A DNA stretch of 41,980 nt, from the NCBI GenBank assembly GCA_035493895.1, contig DATJHM010000197.1, forward strand, positions 1-41,980, read 5' to 3'. The notes below the pieces were generated by a model. The model ran no database searches, had not been told where the DNA came from, and was given only the letters and a program-made list of their open reading frames with translations. Shown piece after piece: positions 33,482 to 41,980 of this stretch. The position numbers were made by a program, and so were the translations under genes. Positions within the stretch are counted from its first letter, which is position 1; every line of letters starts with the position of its first letter. This DNA is from DATJHM01 sp035493895 (GTDB lineage Bacteria; Chloroflexota; Ktedonobacteria; Ktedonobacterales; Ktedonobacteraceae).

Positions 33482-33816
33482 TTTCTGCGCGGTGCTCCAC
33501 CTCCGCCACCTTTCCGGTTGGGAGCGCCACCGCCGCCGCCCGCTCCCGCACCTTCTGGTGTCCAGCCCTCAGGCATCTGGGCATCCTCGCCAAAGAAAAA
33601 CTCTTCCATCTGTTCGCGCAGAATCCTGCGGGCCTCGGGATCTCCCATGCTGAGATTGTAGTGGTTGATGAGGAGCATACGCTGCTGGGTCCAGAGATCC
33701 CAGGCTTGCTGCGAGATCTGCTCATAGATACGCTGGCCTAGCGCACCCGGCATTGGAGGTTTTTCCAATCCAGGTAGCTCTCGCCCCAATTTGACACAAT
33801 AAACGGTTCGTGGCAT
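33478..33816 (-). CDS. yggX: YggX-type Fe(II)-trafficking protein with Gly-rich tail
   Basis: Small iron-trafficking and oxidative-damage-protection protein, 112 residues. RTVYCVKLGRELPGLEKPPM, GALGQRIYEQISQQAWDLW, QRMLLINHYNLSMGDPEAR and QMEEFFFGEDAQMPEGWTPE follow the YggX family throughout, including the single early Cys. The C-terminus has an unusual Gly/Ala/Arg-Lys tail (about 22 residues) absent from the E. coli protein. AGGAG precedes the ATG at 33816; the 23 residues upstream in frame are not family-like. Its stop overlaps the start of the radical SAM selenoprotein, so the two are made together, perhaps to supply iron to its cluster. Confidence 0.92.
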   Translation of the reverse strand: MPRTVYCVKLGRELPGLEKPPMPGALGQRIYEQISQQAWDLWTQQRMLLINHYNLSMGDPEARRILREQMEEFFFGEDAQMPEGWTPEGAGAGGGGGAPNRKGGGGGAPRRK

Positions 33817-33878
33817 GATGAAAACTCCTGAATAGTGGTTATGACATATTATACTGATACTACTCGATAGGACCTGGC

Positions 33879-34823
33879 ATGTCAAATAGTCATCCGCGTG
33901 TGCTCTTTTTTGGGATGGAAGGGGGCTTTTCAGCTCTGGTACTCAAAGCTCTGCTGGATCAGCTCTATCCGATTTGTGCTCTTGTCGTGCCCGCCTCAGC
34001 CCTGGCCGCGAAAAACGGGCCAGCAATTCAACGCCGTGAGGCCCCTCCTGTGCGTAGAATGCAACTTCCGGTCCTCTCCTCCGATCCTTCACTGCTCCAA
34101 CTGGCCTATGCCCATCGTATCCCTGTCTGGGAAGCGCTCCGGCTCTCGTCTGCGGACGCTATCTCCCCACTTGCGACTTACGAGCCCGATCTGCTCTGTG
34201 TTGCCTGCTTCTCTCAACGCCTTCCCCGCCCTCTTCTCGCGCTTCCTCGGCTGGCGGCGCTCAATGTGCATCCTTCGCTGTTGCCTGCCAATCGCGGTCC
34301 CGTCCCGCTCTTCTGGACGTTTCGCGAGGGGCATGCCGTCTCTGGCGTGACGATTCATGCGCTGGAAACGAGTCTGGATAGCGGCGATATTTTTGCGCAA
34401 CGTCGTTTCCCGGTGCCCGCTGGCATCTCTTATCATCAGCTAGAGATGCTCGCAGCCCGGCAGGGAGGAGAATTGCTTGCGCAGACCATCGCAAAAATCG
34501 CTCAGGGCAACGCCGTTCGTGTCCCTCAGGACGAGACAAAAAGTAGCTATCACTCTTTCCCTGAAACGGAGGATTTTGTGGTGCAGGCGGAGCAGTGGCG
34601 TGTGTACCATGTCTACAACTTTATTCAGGGCGTAGGGATCTGGGATGGTCCCGTTTCCGTGCATAGCGGCGATTACGTGCTGACGACTGTTCAGGCTATT
34701 TCCTATACAACAGACCTCGCCGCTTTTCCCGATACCAATACAGTTCATGATCGTAAAGGATTGGCCTGGGTCCGTTGCCTGGATGGTTGGGTACAGCTAC
34801 AGGTCAATTCTGGCCTGAAATAA
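33879..34823 (+). CDS. Formyltransferase-family protein (Fmt-like)
   Basis: Protein of 314 residues with the fold of methionyl-tRNA formyltransferase. NVHPSLLPANRGPVPLFWTF carries the catalytic Asn129 and His131, and GVTIHALETSLDSGDI the catalytic Asp. The N-terminal VLFFGMEGGFSALVLKALLD and LCVACFSQRLPR fit the N10-formyl-THF-binding half. The C-terminal domain (VYHVYNFIQGVGIWDGPVSV) differs from standard Fmt, so it may formylate another amine such as a sugar nucleotide or amino acid. AGGA precedes the ATG. It diverges from yggX across 62 bases. Confidence 0.82.
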   Translation: MSNSHPRVLFFGMEGGFSALVLKALLDQLYPICALVVPASALAAKNGPAIQRREAPPVRRMQLPVLSSDPSLLQLAYAHRIPVWEALRLSSADAISPLATYEPDLLCVACFSQRLPRPLLALPRLAALNVHPSLLPANRGPVPLFWTFREGHAVSGVTIHALETSLDSGDIFAQRRFPVPAGISYHQLEMLAARQGGELLAQTIAKIAQGNAVRVPQDETKSSYHSFPETEDFVVQAEQWRVYHVYNFIQGVGIWDGPVSVHSGDYVLTTVQAISYTTDLAAFPDTNTVHDRKGLAWVRCLDGWVQLQVNSGLK

Positions 34824-34882
34824 GTCAATGGATTATCTATCTGTCCACCATGTAAAATCCCAGAATTAAACTGCCAGAAGTC

Positions 34883-34911
34883 TTGACACCTCACGAAAGT
34901 GGGTCTATAAT
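34883..34911 (+). promoter_or_regulatory. Perfect consensus sigma-70 promoter of the TetR operon
   Basis: TTGACA (34883-34888), 17-bp spacer and TATAAT (34906-34911). The leader contains the short dyad ACAAA-T-TTTGT (34925-34935), a possible TetR-family operator placed just downstream of the expected start. Confidence 0.85.
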
Positions 34912-34949
34912 CAGTAACAAATGAACAAATTTTGTGAAAATGAGAAGTC

Positions 34950-35672
34950 ATGGGTATTGATGAGAAAGAACGCGAACGAGCCATCTTAGATGTGACTGCT
35001 GAACTGCTGCTTCGACATGGATACAACAAATTGACGATGAGCGATGTGGCGGATGCTGTCGGCTTAAACCGCAGATTGGTTTATCTCTTGTTTCCTTCAA
35101 AGGATGTCTTGATCAAAGCCCTTCTGCTTCGGGAATTGAACAGCTATGCGGAGATCTGGAATCGCTATCTCGATAGTGATCCTTTGGGAGGCTCAGTCGC
35201 CAGCGTCTATCGGGGTCTGCTCACTACCCTCAAGCAGTTACCATTGATGACGGCGATGTATACGCGAGATGAGCAGACGTTTGGCAAATATCTCTACCGA
35301 CCAGGTAATTTCTTCGCCTTCTGGCCGCCTGATCCTGGTCCGACACGGGAGTATCTCCAGACCATGCAAGAGATCGGAGTCGTTCGTCAGGACATCAACA
35401 CAAGAGCCATGGCTTTCATCCTGGATGCGCTGACTCCTTCCATCCTTACCGCTCTCTCTTCCCACACAAAGGCACCTCTCGATGACTCCAACAGGTCGAG
35501 CCAACCATCTTTTGATGAGATAGTGGAAACAGTAGCCGAGCTTTGCGAGTGCTTGCTCTCGCCGAAAGCAGGGGCGAACCTCGAAGCAGGGAAAGCGATC
35601 ATGCGCAGGAAAATCGAAGAGGCGCAGGCACAGTTGACTGAGGCAAATGAGACGGAAGGGAAAAACCAATGA
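34950..35672 (+). CDS. TetR/AcrR-family transcriptional regulator
   Basis: Repressor of 240 residues. The N-terminal helix-turn-helix domain is ERAILDVTAELLLRHGYNKL, TMSDVADAVGLNRRLVYLLF and PSKDVLIKALLLRE. The C-terminal ligand domain (about 60-230) is helical and of the usual length. Its TGA overlaps the start of the methyltransferase gene (ATGA), and an MFS transporter follows, so it likely autoregulates and controls a small drug-resistance or export module from the consensus promoter upstream. Confidence 0.93.
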   Translation: MGIDEKERERAILDVTAELLLRHGYNKLTMSDVADAVGLNRRLVYLLFPSKDVLIKALLLRELNSYAEIWNRYLDSDPLGGSVASVYRGLLTTLKQLPLMTAMYTRDEQTFGKYLYRPGNFFAFWPPDPGPTREYLQTMQEIGVVRQDINTRAMAFILDALTPSILTALSSHTKAPLDDSNRSSQPSFDEIVETVAELCECLLSPKAGANLEAGKAIMRRKIEEAQAQLTEANETEGKNQ

Positions 35673-36529
35673 CACTTGAGAAGATCCACTTTACCAAAGA
35701 AAAAGAAACGATGCTCATGACCTTGAGCGGTCGGGCTCTCCAAAGCCAATGGAAGAATCCCATCTTGCATGATCCCTGGGCTGAAGAAGCGATGCGGCAT
35801 ATCGATTACGACATCAGCAAGCAGTACAGGGGAGTGGGCTCGTGGAGCATGTGGAGCAAGATTGGATGTACCATCATCGCTACGCGAGCCGCGACCTTTG
35901 ATCTGCTCACAAACCGCTATCTGGCCGATCACCCGGATGCGACCGTGCTGCACCTGGGCTGTGGCATGGACAGCCGTGTTTTCCGAGTTAATCCGCCTGC
36001 CAGCGTCCAGTGGTTCGACGTGGATTACCCGGATGTGATCGACCTACGCCGCCAACTGTTTCCCGAACGGGACGCCTATCACCTGATCGGCGCACCGCTG
36101 GATGATTTGCGCTGGTTGGACGAGGTTCCACAGGACCGACCCGGGCTGCTGATCGCCGAAGGGGTGCTGCACTACCTGAGCGAAACAGAAGTGAAAGCAC
36201 TCCTCAATGCGGTGGTTGCTCACTTCCCCGGCGGTCAGATGATCTTCGATATCTGCAATCCGTGGATTGTGAAAAGAGCGGGCTCGAACGTCGGGGGCAC
36301 AGGTGCAACCTACAAGTGGGGTCTTGATGATCCCCAGGACATCAAGCTGCTTGAGTCAAAACTTGAACTGATCAAGGAATTCAGACCAAGCGAACTGGTC
36401 GCGTTTTCCCGCTTCCCGTTATGGTGGCGGGTCCTTTACCGCGCGCAGGAGGTCAGCCCCACACTGCGCAGAATGGAACGTACAATAGTTTACCGCTATG
36501 AGAACGCAAGCTCGGAATCTCCCACGTGA
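35669..36529 (+). CDS. Class I SAM-dependent methyltransferase, leucine carboxyl methyltransferase (LCMT/TcmP) type
   Basis: Soluble methyltransferase of 286 residues. TIIATRAATFDLLTNRYLAD, the SAM-binding motif VLHLGCGMDSRVFRV, WFDVDYPDVIDLRRQLFPER and LLIAEGVLHYLSETEVKALL are the signature of the PF04072-like O-methyltransferases found in polyketide tailoring (TcmP). It is translationally coupled to the TetR gene and ends in a hairpin that includes the stop codon. It may modify a small molecule exported by the MFS transporter that follows. Confidence 0.9.
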   Translation: MTLEKIHFTKEKETMLMTLSGRALQSQWKNPILHDPWAEEAMRHIDYDISKQYRGVGSWSMWSKIGCTIIATRAATFDLLTNRYLADHPDATVLHLGCGMDSRVFRVNPPASVQWFDVDYPDVIDLRRQLFPERDAYHLIGAPLDDLRWLDEVPQDRPGLLIAEGVLHYLSETEVKALLNAVVAHFPGGQMIFDICNPWIVKRAGSNVGGTGATYKWGLDDPQDIKLLESKLELIKEFRPSELVAFSRFPLWWRVLYRAQEVSPTLRRMERTIVYRYENASSESPT

Positions 36530-36552
36530 TGCGCATGGATATGCCTCACGTG
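36523..36552 (+). terminator. Hairpin at the methyltransferase stop
   Basis: CACGTGA (36523-36529) and TCACGTG (36546-36552) form a 7-bp stem with further inner pairing (GCA with TGC). It includes the TGA stop codon. No T run follows; partial termination or mRNA end protection is possible. Confidence 0.4.
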
Positions 36553-36690
36553 AAACTTGAGCCTTCTCTTAGGGAGAGCTATTTGGACCGCTCATGCCGT
36601 AGAAGACTATATGAATTGGTAAAATAGAGGTATCCTCGCTTTCCCTTGTAGGTGAAAAATGCCTATCTCCTGCGTTCCTGTGTTCAAGGC

Positions 36691-36715
36691 CCTTGATTAG
36701 CGACCATAATCAAGG
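36691..36715 (+). terminator. Hairpin between methyltransferase and MFS genes
   Basis: CCTTGATTA (36691-36699) and TAATCAAGG (36707-36715) form a perfect 9-bp stem with a 7-base loop, 75 bases ahead of the MFS start. It may terminate or attenuate read-through into the transporter. Confidence 0.5.
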
Positions 36716-36790
36716 TAAAATAGTTCCAAGGGTAAGCACCCCTGGCTCTGTCCCGTGTGCTGCACGAAAGACGTTCCAGAGGTGCAAGGT

Positions 36791-38176
36791 ATGTTTTCAC
36801 AATCATCACGACGCTCACGACTCTTCCAACGCTTAGGAATCCCCAGGATGCGAGGGCACGAGCCTCTTGTCCTTGCATTTCTCATTGACTCGTTGGGTAC
36901 TGGACTCTACCAGCCCTTCTCGCTGCTCTATTTCCAGAAGATTGCCCAGCTTAATCTTCCATCCATTGGAGGCGTGCTCACCATCGCCACCATCCTGACC
37001 CTGCCAGTGAACCCGATCACCGGCAGCCTTGTTGATCACTTCGGAGCCAGGCGGCTCGTTGTGCTGAGCCAGATTCTTCAGGTGATTGGCTTCCTCGGCT
37101 ATCTCATCGTTCGCGATATCCCGATGCTGTTTGCAACGGCGCTTCTTGTGACGACTGGCAATCGCGTCTTCTACGCAGCTGCCACGACACTGATCGCTGA
37201 GATCGCGGGCAAGAGTGAGCAAGACTCCTGGTATGGCTTTGTAGGAGTGACACAGAATGTTGGGCTGATGGTCGGCGGCCTGCTGGCAGGCCTCATCGTG
37301 ACGTTTGGCGGCTCCAATGGCTATCGAGCGCTCATCCTGGCAAATGTGTGTAGCTTCCTGCTGATGGCTCTCGCGCTCTGTTGGCGTAGAACTGCCCATC
37401 AGTCCAACGAACTGGTTAAAGGTCCGTCCAGGAATCAACCTCTTGACAGGCCCTATGACCAGGTCGAGGATCTTCACGATGCTTCGCTTCGTAGGCGTGC
37501 TGCTGCTAGCGAACGGGGTGGATATCGTATCGTTCTGGCGGATCGTCCGTTCCTCGTGCTGATGACGTGCAATGTCGTCTTCGCACTCTGCCCCCTGATG
37601 ATGTCGCTTGGGCTACCGATCTACGCAACAGAGACCCTGAAGCTTTCGACGGCGATGGTGGGCGCACTGTTCGCCTTCAGCAGCCTGCTGGTGATCTGCA
37701 CGCAGACGGTGGCCGTGCGTCTCCTGGAATCCTTTCGTCGTACACGCTCCCTGCTTTTCGCCTGCCTACTATGGATTGCAAGCTGTCTATTATTTGCGCT
37801 GGCTCCACTGATTCCAAGCCTCCTCCTCACCCCCTATCTGTTTGGCACAATCGCCATCTATACCTTCGCAAGCATCATCGCTGGCACGATGTCGGCGTCT
37901 CTGGCAGCGACCAGCAGTCCTGCGCATATGCTGGGGCGTTACATGGCTCTCTTTGAGCTTGCGTGGGGAATCGCCGGAGCCATCACCCCGGCGTTATTCG
38001 CATGGCTCAACACTGCTAATCCTTCACGCGTGTGGATAGTGCTGATGGGATCGGTGCTTCTCGTTTGCCCTCTTCTGATCTGGCTCGAAGCGCGTCTTTC
38101 GGCACGTGCCCTCTCTGTTCGCCACCAGGTCGCGATGAAGCCCACCGAAAAACACGAGCAGGACGAGCAAAACTAA
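36791..38176 (+). CDS. MFS transporter (drug:H+ efflux type)
   Basis: Membrane transporter of 461 residues with about 12 hydrophobic segments in two six-helix halves joined by a polar loop (residues about 205-240). The family motif after helix 2 reads GSLVDHFGARRLVVLSQILQ (G-x-L-x-D-x-x-G-x-R-R). The start ATG at 36791 follows AGAGGTGCAAGG; a GTG twelve codons earlier is also open. Located behind a TetR regulator and a SAM methyltransferase, it likely exports a toxic or modified small compound. Confidence 0.92.
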   Translation: MFSQSSRRSRLFQRLGIPRMRGHEPLVLAFLIDSLGTGLYQPFSLLYFQKIAQLNLPSIGGVLTIATILTLPVNPITGSLVDHFGARRLVVLSQILQVIGFLGYLIVRDIPMLFATALLVTTGNRVFYAAATTLIAEIAGKSEQDSWYGFVGVTQNVGLMVGGLLAGLIVTFGGSNGYRALILANVCSFLLMALALCWRRTAHQSNELVKGPSRNQPLDRPYDQVEDLHDASLRRRAAASERGGYRIVLADRPFLVLMTCNVVFALCPLMMSLGLPIYATETLKLSTAMVGALFAFSSLLVICTQTVAVRLLESFRRTRSLLFACLLWIASCLLFALAPLIPSLLLTPYLFGTIAIYTFASIIAGTMSASLAATSSPAHMLGRYMALFELAWGIAGAITPALFAWLNTANPSRVWIVLMGSVLLVCPLLIWLEARLSARALSVRHQVAMKPTEKHEQDEQN

Positions 38177-38540
38177 AGCTCTTCCCATAGAGAATGGGAG
38201 AGAAGAGGCAAAAGAATTTGTGCAATGGGTATGCCACATCTTTTTGCGCTATGCATATCCAGGTCATCAGATAGGTTTACAACTCTTGTCACCAGCATAC
38301 AACGTTCAGGTCGGGTGAAAGTCAAGAGGGCACACACAACAGGACTTCCTCCGTTTTTATAGATATGATTGGGCGTAGCAGGTATAATCTGTATTCAGGA
38401 ACGTGTGCAGTAACATATCCGCATATCGGATCTCTGGAGTCACCCTTACGCTTCATTTCCGCGTTTCTATTCCAAATTTCATATTAATACATACGCATCA
38501 ATATAATTTTTATTCTGCACAACAAGAGGTGTTTTTATTC
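38177..38540. other. Spacer with a possible terminator
   Basis: A stem CTCTTCCCAT / ATGGGAGAG (38179-38202, one bulge) directly follows the MFS stop and may end its transcript. TATAAT at 38383-38388 may be the -10 of the next gene, with no clear -35. No gene seen. Confidence 0.45.
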
Positions 38541-39773
38541 ATGCAAGATGCATATACACTTTTTTGGGAAACATTTCGTTTTTTTCCATCATCAGCGCGT
38601 CCTCGGAAGTCGAGGTCAGCAGCTCATCCTCTCATGTGGGTCCATGCCCTTGTTATCGGCTTTTTCCTTTCTGAGTTTCTGATTGATATTTTGTATGATT
38701 GGCGCATGTGTGTTGCCAATTTAACACAAAACGCCTGTAGTTTTCAGTCATCACGCTCAGATGCGACCTCCCCCCGCCTGATTGTTCCGCTCGCCCTATT
38801 TATCATCATTGTCTGGCTCTTCGAGCGATGGCAGCAACGCGTGCCTGTGGTCTTTAAAAAGGTCCTCTATCCTTCCCGACCAGAGCAACATATCCTTTCG
38901 AAGGTTGAATGTGATAAAGAGGCTTTGCAGAAGCAATTTTTTTCTTTCCTCGAAGGATATCAGGATGCTCTTCTGGGCCGAGGAAAATTACGCAAATTTC
39001 GTCTTTACTATATAGCTGCCTGGGTACTGTTAGCTCTCTGTCTCTTCTCAATCCTTCCACTCACTGAAATAGTGAAGCCAGATAATTCTGACAATTTGCT
39101 CAATGCATTGGTCCTGCTGGGACGCATTTTTGTCTGCCTCTTCGCCGTTACTTTTTCGTACCTTGTGGCGATGGGAAGCTGGACAATGGGGGCAACAGGA
39201 GTTTATCTCACGCGACTTTGCTCGGACTTCACACTCTTGCTACGTCCCAACCATCCAGACAGTAGCAATGGCTTCAGATGGCTCGGCCTTTTCTGTATGG
39301 ATCTTGCGTTACCACTGCTCCTGCTGGCTTTGACGTTAGCAATTGGTTTCTTCCTTGTGAGCATCTTTCCTTATATTAGTGCTGACATTCTTTTACCGAT
39401 CAAAATTATCAGCCCTACTTTCGTCATCCTGTTAACATTAGTAGCCAACTATGCGTTTTTTCGACCGCTCTGGAGTATCCATGTTCAAATGGCAGAGATG
39501 CTGGAGCGAGAGTCAAATATCTATACCATGAATATAGAACAGTGGCAGCAAATCCTCCAGGCTGCCCTGGTTGCAGGTGCGTATGAGGAGGCCAAAAAGG
39601 CCAAAGAACAGCTCGATATAGCGAAACAGCTCCCCAATCCAGAAGAGTATTCTACCTGGCCGCTCCCTTTTGTGCGCATCCAGATCATCTCTTTTCTTAG
39701 TCCTATTCTGATCGCCGCGCTTGCACCGTTTCTCCAACAAATATTGAGCACGCTCTTTCACATTTCGATCTAA
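38541..39773 (+). CDS. Multi-pass membrane protein of unknown function
   Basis: Integral membrane protein of 410 residues. Seven hydrophobic segments are seen: WVHALVIGFFLSEFLIDILY, RLIVPLALFIIIVWLF, YYIAAWVLLALCLFSILPL, LVLLGRIFVCLFAVTFSYLV, DLALPLLLLALTLAIGFFLV, IISPTFVILLTLVANYAFF and ISFLSPILIAALAPFLQQIL. A cytoplasmic helical stretch (EQWQQILQAALVAGAYEEAK) lies before the last. The ATG at 38541 has AGAGGT upstream; 46 earlier in-frame codons have no support. I do not recognise the family. It is followed by a STAND NTPase gene, with which it may or may not be linked. Confidence 0.8.
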   Translation: MQDAYTLFWETFRFFPSSARPRKSRSAAHPLMWVHALVIGFFLSEFLIDILYDWRMCVANLTQNACSFQSSRSDATSPRLIVPLALFIIIVWLFERWQQRVPVVFKKVLYPSRPEQHILSKVECDKEALQKQFFSFLEGYQDALLGRGKLRKFRLYYIAAWVLLALCLFSILPLTEIVKPDNSDNLLNALVLLGRIFVCLFAVTFSYLVAMGSWTMGATGVYLTRLCSDFTLLLRPNHPDSSNGFRWLGLFCMDLALPLLLLALTLAIGFFLVSIFPYISADILLPIKIISPTFVILLTLVANYAFFRPLWSIHVQMAEMLERESNIYTMNIEQWQQILQAALVAGAYEEAKKAKEQLDIAKQLPNPEEYSTWPLPFVRIQIISFLSPILIAALAPFLQQILSTLFHISI

Positions 39774-40098
39774 CTCATATTTCGATCCAGGCGCAAGAAG
39801 AATATGCAGATATTAAAAACGTTCTTGCTGTCTCTTCACAAATGGCACGGAAAGGAATCCTATGAGGGATAAGTAATAAGCAGGCATTTTAACATCGCGG
39901 TGGTATGGCTTTACAATCTCTCCAATTAGCTTTACAGCGAACGTTTGAATTTGCTACTATAGAACACGCTATTGTTGGATAAATAGCATAACCCACAATC
40001 CAATAACGTCGATACGCATCGTCTACTAGTATAGGACCTTTAGCTGATACTATCCTCTTAAAAGGACACAACATTTAACCAATTTGGAGAGATTAATA
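39774..40098. other. Spacer before the STAND NTPase gene
   Basis: A 325-base AT-rich spacer with small dyads (GCTATT / AATAGC near 39970-39990) and a good GGAGA ribosome site at its end (40086-40090). No gene, tRNA or repeat of the other families is seen. Confidence 0.45.
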
Positions 40099-41980
40099 TT
40101 GAATGTTTCAAATGCTCTAATTTTTAACCGGCAAAAGGGGAGGTTACAGGCGCTGGAAACAATATTCCAGCAAGATAACAGAGTTTTCCTGACCGGCAAT
40201 GATGGTGCCGGGAAAACCACGCTCGCGCAAGAATATATGCGATGTTTCGCCGACAAATACCAGGCCATGATTCGGATTAACGCAGCTACAGACGAAACCT
40301 TCCTGGCGGACCTGTGCGAGGCGTTGCAAAGGTTCTCCCTGCCTGTTGATATGACTGGTAGTGTGATGGAAATTTTTCAGACGTTACACAATTATTTGAA
40401 TGAGCAGTCGAAGGCTTTGCTTATTCTGGATCACCTGCCTTTTCGCTTTGCGGTGCAAGATTCTCCTGATCAGCAACCTCTACGCTATCATTTCCTTTTG
40501 ATTACACACACAGCCGGGGCTCCTGCTGAACTGCCCCGACTGGACCTGGCTGGTCTGGAAGCGCGAGATGGCGCTCTGCTGGTACTACGTCAGGCAGGCC
40601 TGCTCGCTGAACAGGATGCCCTGCTGGACACCGCTGGCAACGAAGTGCAGATGGATGCACTGGAGCTAGCGCGTGAAATGCAGGGATCGCCTATAGCGTT
40701 ACGTCTGGCCGGGGGATATCTGCGTCAAGTCGGTCTCAGCATTCGAGACTATCTTGATCTCTTTCGCGAGTATCCTGTACGGCTCCAACTTCATGGTAAC
40801 GGGCCGCAAGGGTTGGATGTAGCAGGTGAGCTAAGTCTGGCCTGGTTGGCGCGGACACATCCAGAAGCACTGGCAATCCTGTGGATGTGCGCGTTGCTTT
40901 CGCCAGAAGCCATTCCCATCGCCCTGCTGGATCAAGGCGACGAGGAAAAAGCAGAACAAACAATAGAAACTATTCAGCTATTGGTCGCTCTGGGCCTGCT
41001 CAACAAGAATGAAGATAGATCGGTACTGAGTATGCATCCGCTAATCCAACAACTGACTCGTCAGTTTTGTGAATTGGACGAACAGCCTCAACCACCGGAG
41101 CTGCTTGAACCGGTGCTGCGTCGCTTACGGAGCCTGCTTTCCACTCTGTCTGATCAGGCACTGCCTGCACGCCTGCGGATAGCCGGACATATTCGACAAC
41201 TGGCAACGCAGTGCAAACAATGGAAACTGACCATAACAGAAGCGGCAGAAGTGTTTGGATGGGCCGCAACACTGTTATGGGAGCAGAAAATGCTCAGCCA
41301 GGCCGAAGCATTGCTGCGCAGAGCACTGGAGATCTGGGAGAAAGTGCCAGAGATATCTCAGATAACGATAGTTACGGCGTTAGAGAGGCTCGCTACCCTG
41401 AATGGGCAGCTGGGAAACTATGACGAAGCGGAATCTCTGTCGCAGCGCGCAATTGTCGGTATGATGGCAACAAAGGGGCTAAATCACCCGGATGTGCTGC
41501 TGGCTTTGAATCAGTTGGGCCAGTATTATGCGGCACAGAACAAGCAGAATGAAGCAAAAGCGAGCTATGAAAAAGTCATCGAGATGGGAGAAATGCTCAA
41601 GCTGCGGCAGCATCCTGTCTATAGCACAGCAAAATATAATCTGGCGTTGCTTTCCATCGAGCAGGGACAATTTGGGCAGGCCGAGGATCTGCTGCTCAGA
41701 GTATGTACGGTCTGGAGCCACATGCTGGGTGAACATAATCGTTCAACCGTGGAGGCACGACTCAAGCTGGCAGAAGTGGCGGCGCGGCTCAAGCATTGGG
41801 AGCGCGCAAATAGTTGTTATGAACAGGCGTTACCACCTTACGAAGAGGAACTGGGAAAAGAAAATCCTCTGGTGCTCAATCATCTGGGGCGGGCGGCGAT
41901 GGCATTATTTCAACTGGGCAGGCTTGAAGAGGCAAAGCGTCTATGGCTGCGTGTGCTGGCAGTCAATGCACAAATCGGAG
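40099..41980 (+). CDS. STAND-type NTPase with C-terminal TPRs (3' end beyond window)
   Basis: Partial gene, at least 627 codons, open to the right edge. The start is TTG at 40099 after GGAGA at 8 bases. The P-loop is GNDGAGKTT (residues 33-41), Walker B is ALLILD (106-111), and GSPIALRLAGGYLR is the GxP motif of NB-ARC-like ATPases. A winged-helix-like region (LAILWMCALLSPEAIPIALL) follows. From about residue 390 come tetratricopeptide repeats of 42-residue TPR_12 type (QAEALLRRALEIWEK, NYDEAESLSQRAIVG, NEAKASYEKVIEM, GQAEDLLLRV). It is probably a signal-sensing switch protein; many relatives act in regulation or antiphage defence. No effector domain is present N-terminally. Confidence 0.88.
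   Translation, partial: MNVSNALIFNRQKGRLQALETIFQQDNRVFLTGNDGAGKTTLAQEYMRCFADKYQAMIRINAATDETFLADLCEALQRFSLPVDMTGSVMEIFQTLHNYLNEQSKALLILDHLPFRFAVQDSPDQQPLRYHFLLITHTAGAPAELPRLDLAGLEARDGALLVLRQAGLLAEQDALLDTAGNEVQMDALELAREMQGSPIALRLAGGYLRQVGLSIRDYLDLFREYPVRLQLHGNGPQGLDVAGELSLAWLARTHPEALAILWMCALLSPEAIPIALLDQGDEEKAEQTIETIQLLVALGLLNKNEDRSVLSMHPLIQQLTRQFCELDEQPQPPELLEPVLRRLRSLLSTLSDQALPARLRIAGHIRQLATQCKQWKLTITEAAEVFGWAATLLWEQKMLSQAEALLRRALEIWEKVPEISQITIVTALERLATLNGQLGNYDEAESLSQRAIVGMMATKGLNHPDVLLALNQLGQYYAAQNKQNEAKASYEKVIEMGEMLKLRQHPVYSTAKYNLALLSIEQGQFGQAEDLLLRVCTVWSHMLGEHNRSTVEARLKLAEVAARLKHWERANSCYEQALPPYEEELGKENPLVLNHLGRAAMALFQLGRLEEAKRLWLRVLAVNAQIG

Overview
The window reads as chromosomal DNA of a Gram-positive-like soil bacterium of the Chloroflexota, most likely a Ktedonobacteria relative. 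This is an inference from gene content: secreted DIWAVG-type propeller proteins, deazaflavin (F420-type) oxidoreductases, an ECF sigma factor beside a Rieske protein, many lipoproteins, and dispersed GC-rich palindromic repeats in long spacers. No phage, CRISPR array or rRNA is visible.

Left (1-7200): a sugar-uptake ABC operon on the minus strand (lipoprotein binding protein, two permeases, no ATPase in view), a remnant of a second binding-protein gene, then on the plus strand a LacI-type repressor, a PfkB sugar kinase and an (alpha/alpha)6-type glycoside hydrolase. Two GAAACGTTTC operators exactly 200 bp apart lie between the divergent halves. The set looks like one carbohydrate import, cleavage and phosphorylation module.

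Middle (7200-31500): mostly housekeeping and accessory genes. They include a selenocysteine tRNA with its own promoter, a HAD phosphatase, a PaaK-type adenylate-forming ligase, a COG4315-type lipoprotein, an ECF sigma factor coupled to a Tat-anchored Rieske protein whose N-terminus looks like an anti-sigma domain, an LLM oxidoreductase, two tandem secreted propeller paralogues, a MiaB-type enzyme, a TPR protein, an unlisted 40-residue basic microprotein, a PucR regulator, a Sua5-type enzyme, hydrolases and small redox proteins. The spacers carry several repeat families and a 147-bp MITE-like insertion with a 12-bp target duplication.

Right (31500-41980): the highlight is a radical SAM gene at 32003-33481 whose apparent stop is an in-frame UGA inside the reading Cys-UGA-Ala-Glu-Pro. 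This matches the CUAEP-tail radical SAM selenoprotein family, and the tRNA-Sec at 7552-7650 supplies the decoding tRNA. It is translationally coupled to a YggX-type iron protein. After it come a formyltransferase-like gene, a TetR / methyltransferase / MFS efflux cluster with a consensus promoter, a multi-pass membrane protein, and a STAND NTPase with TPRs that runs off the right edge.
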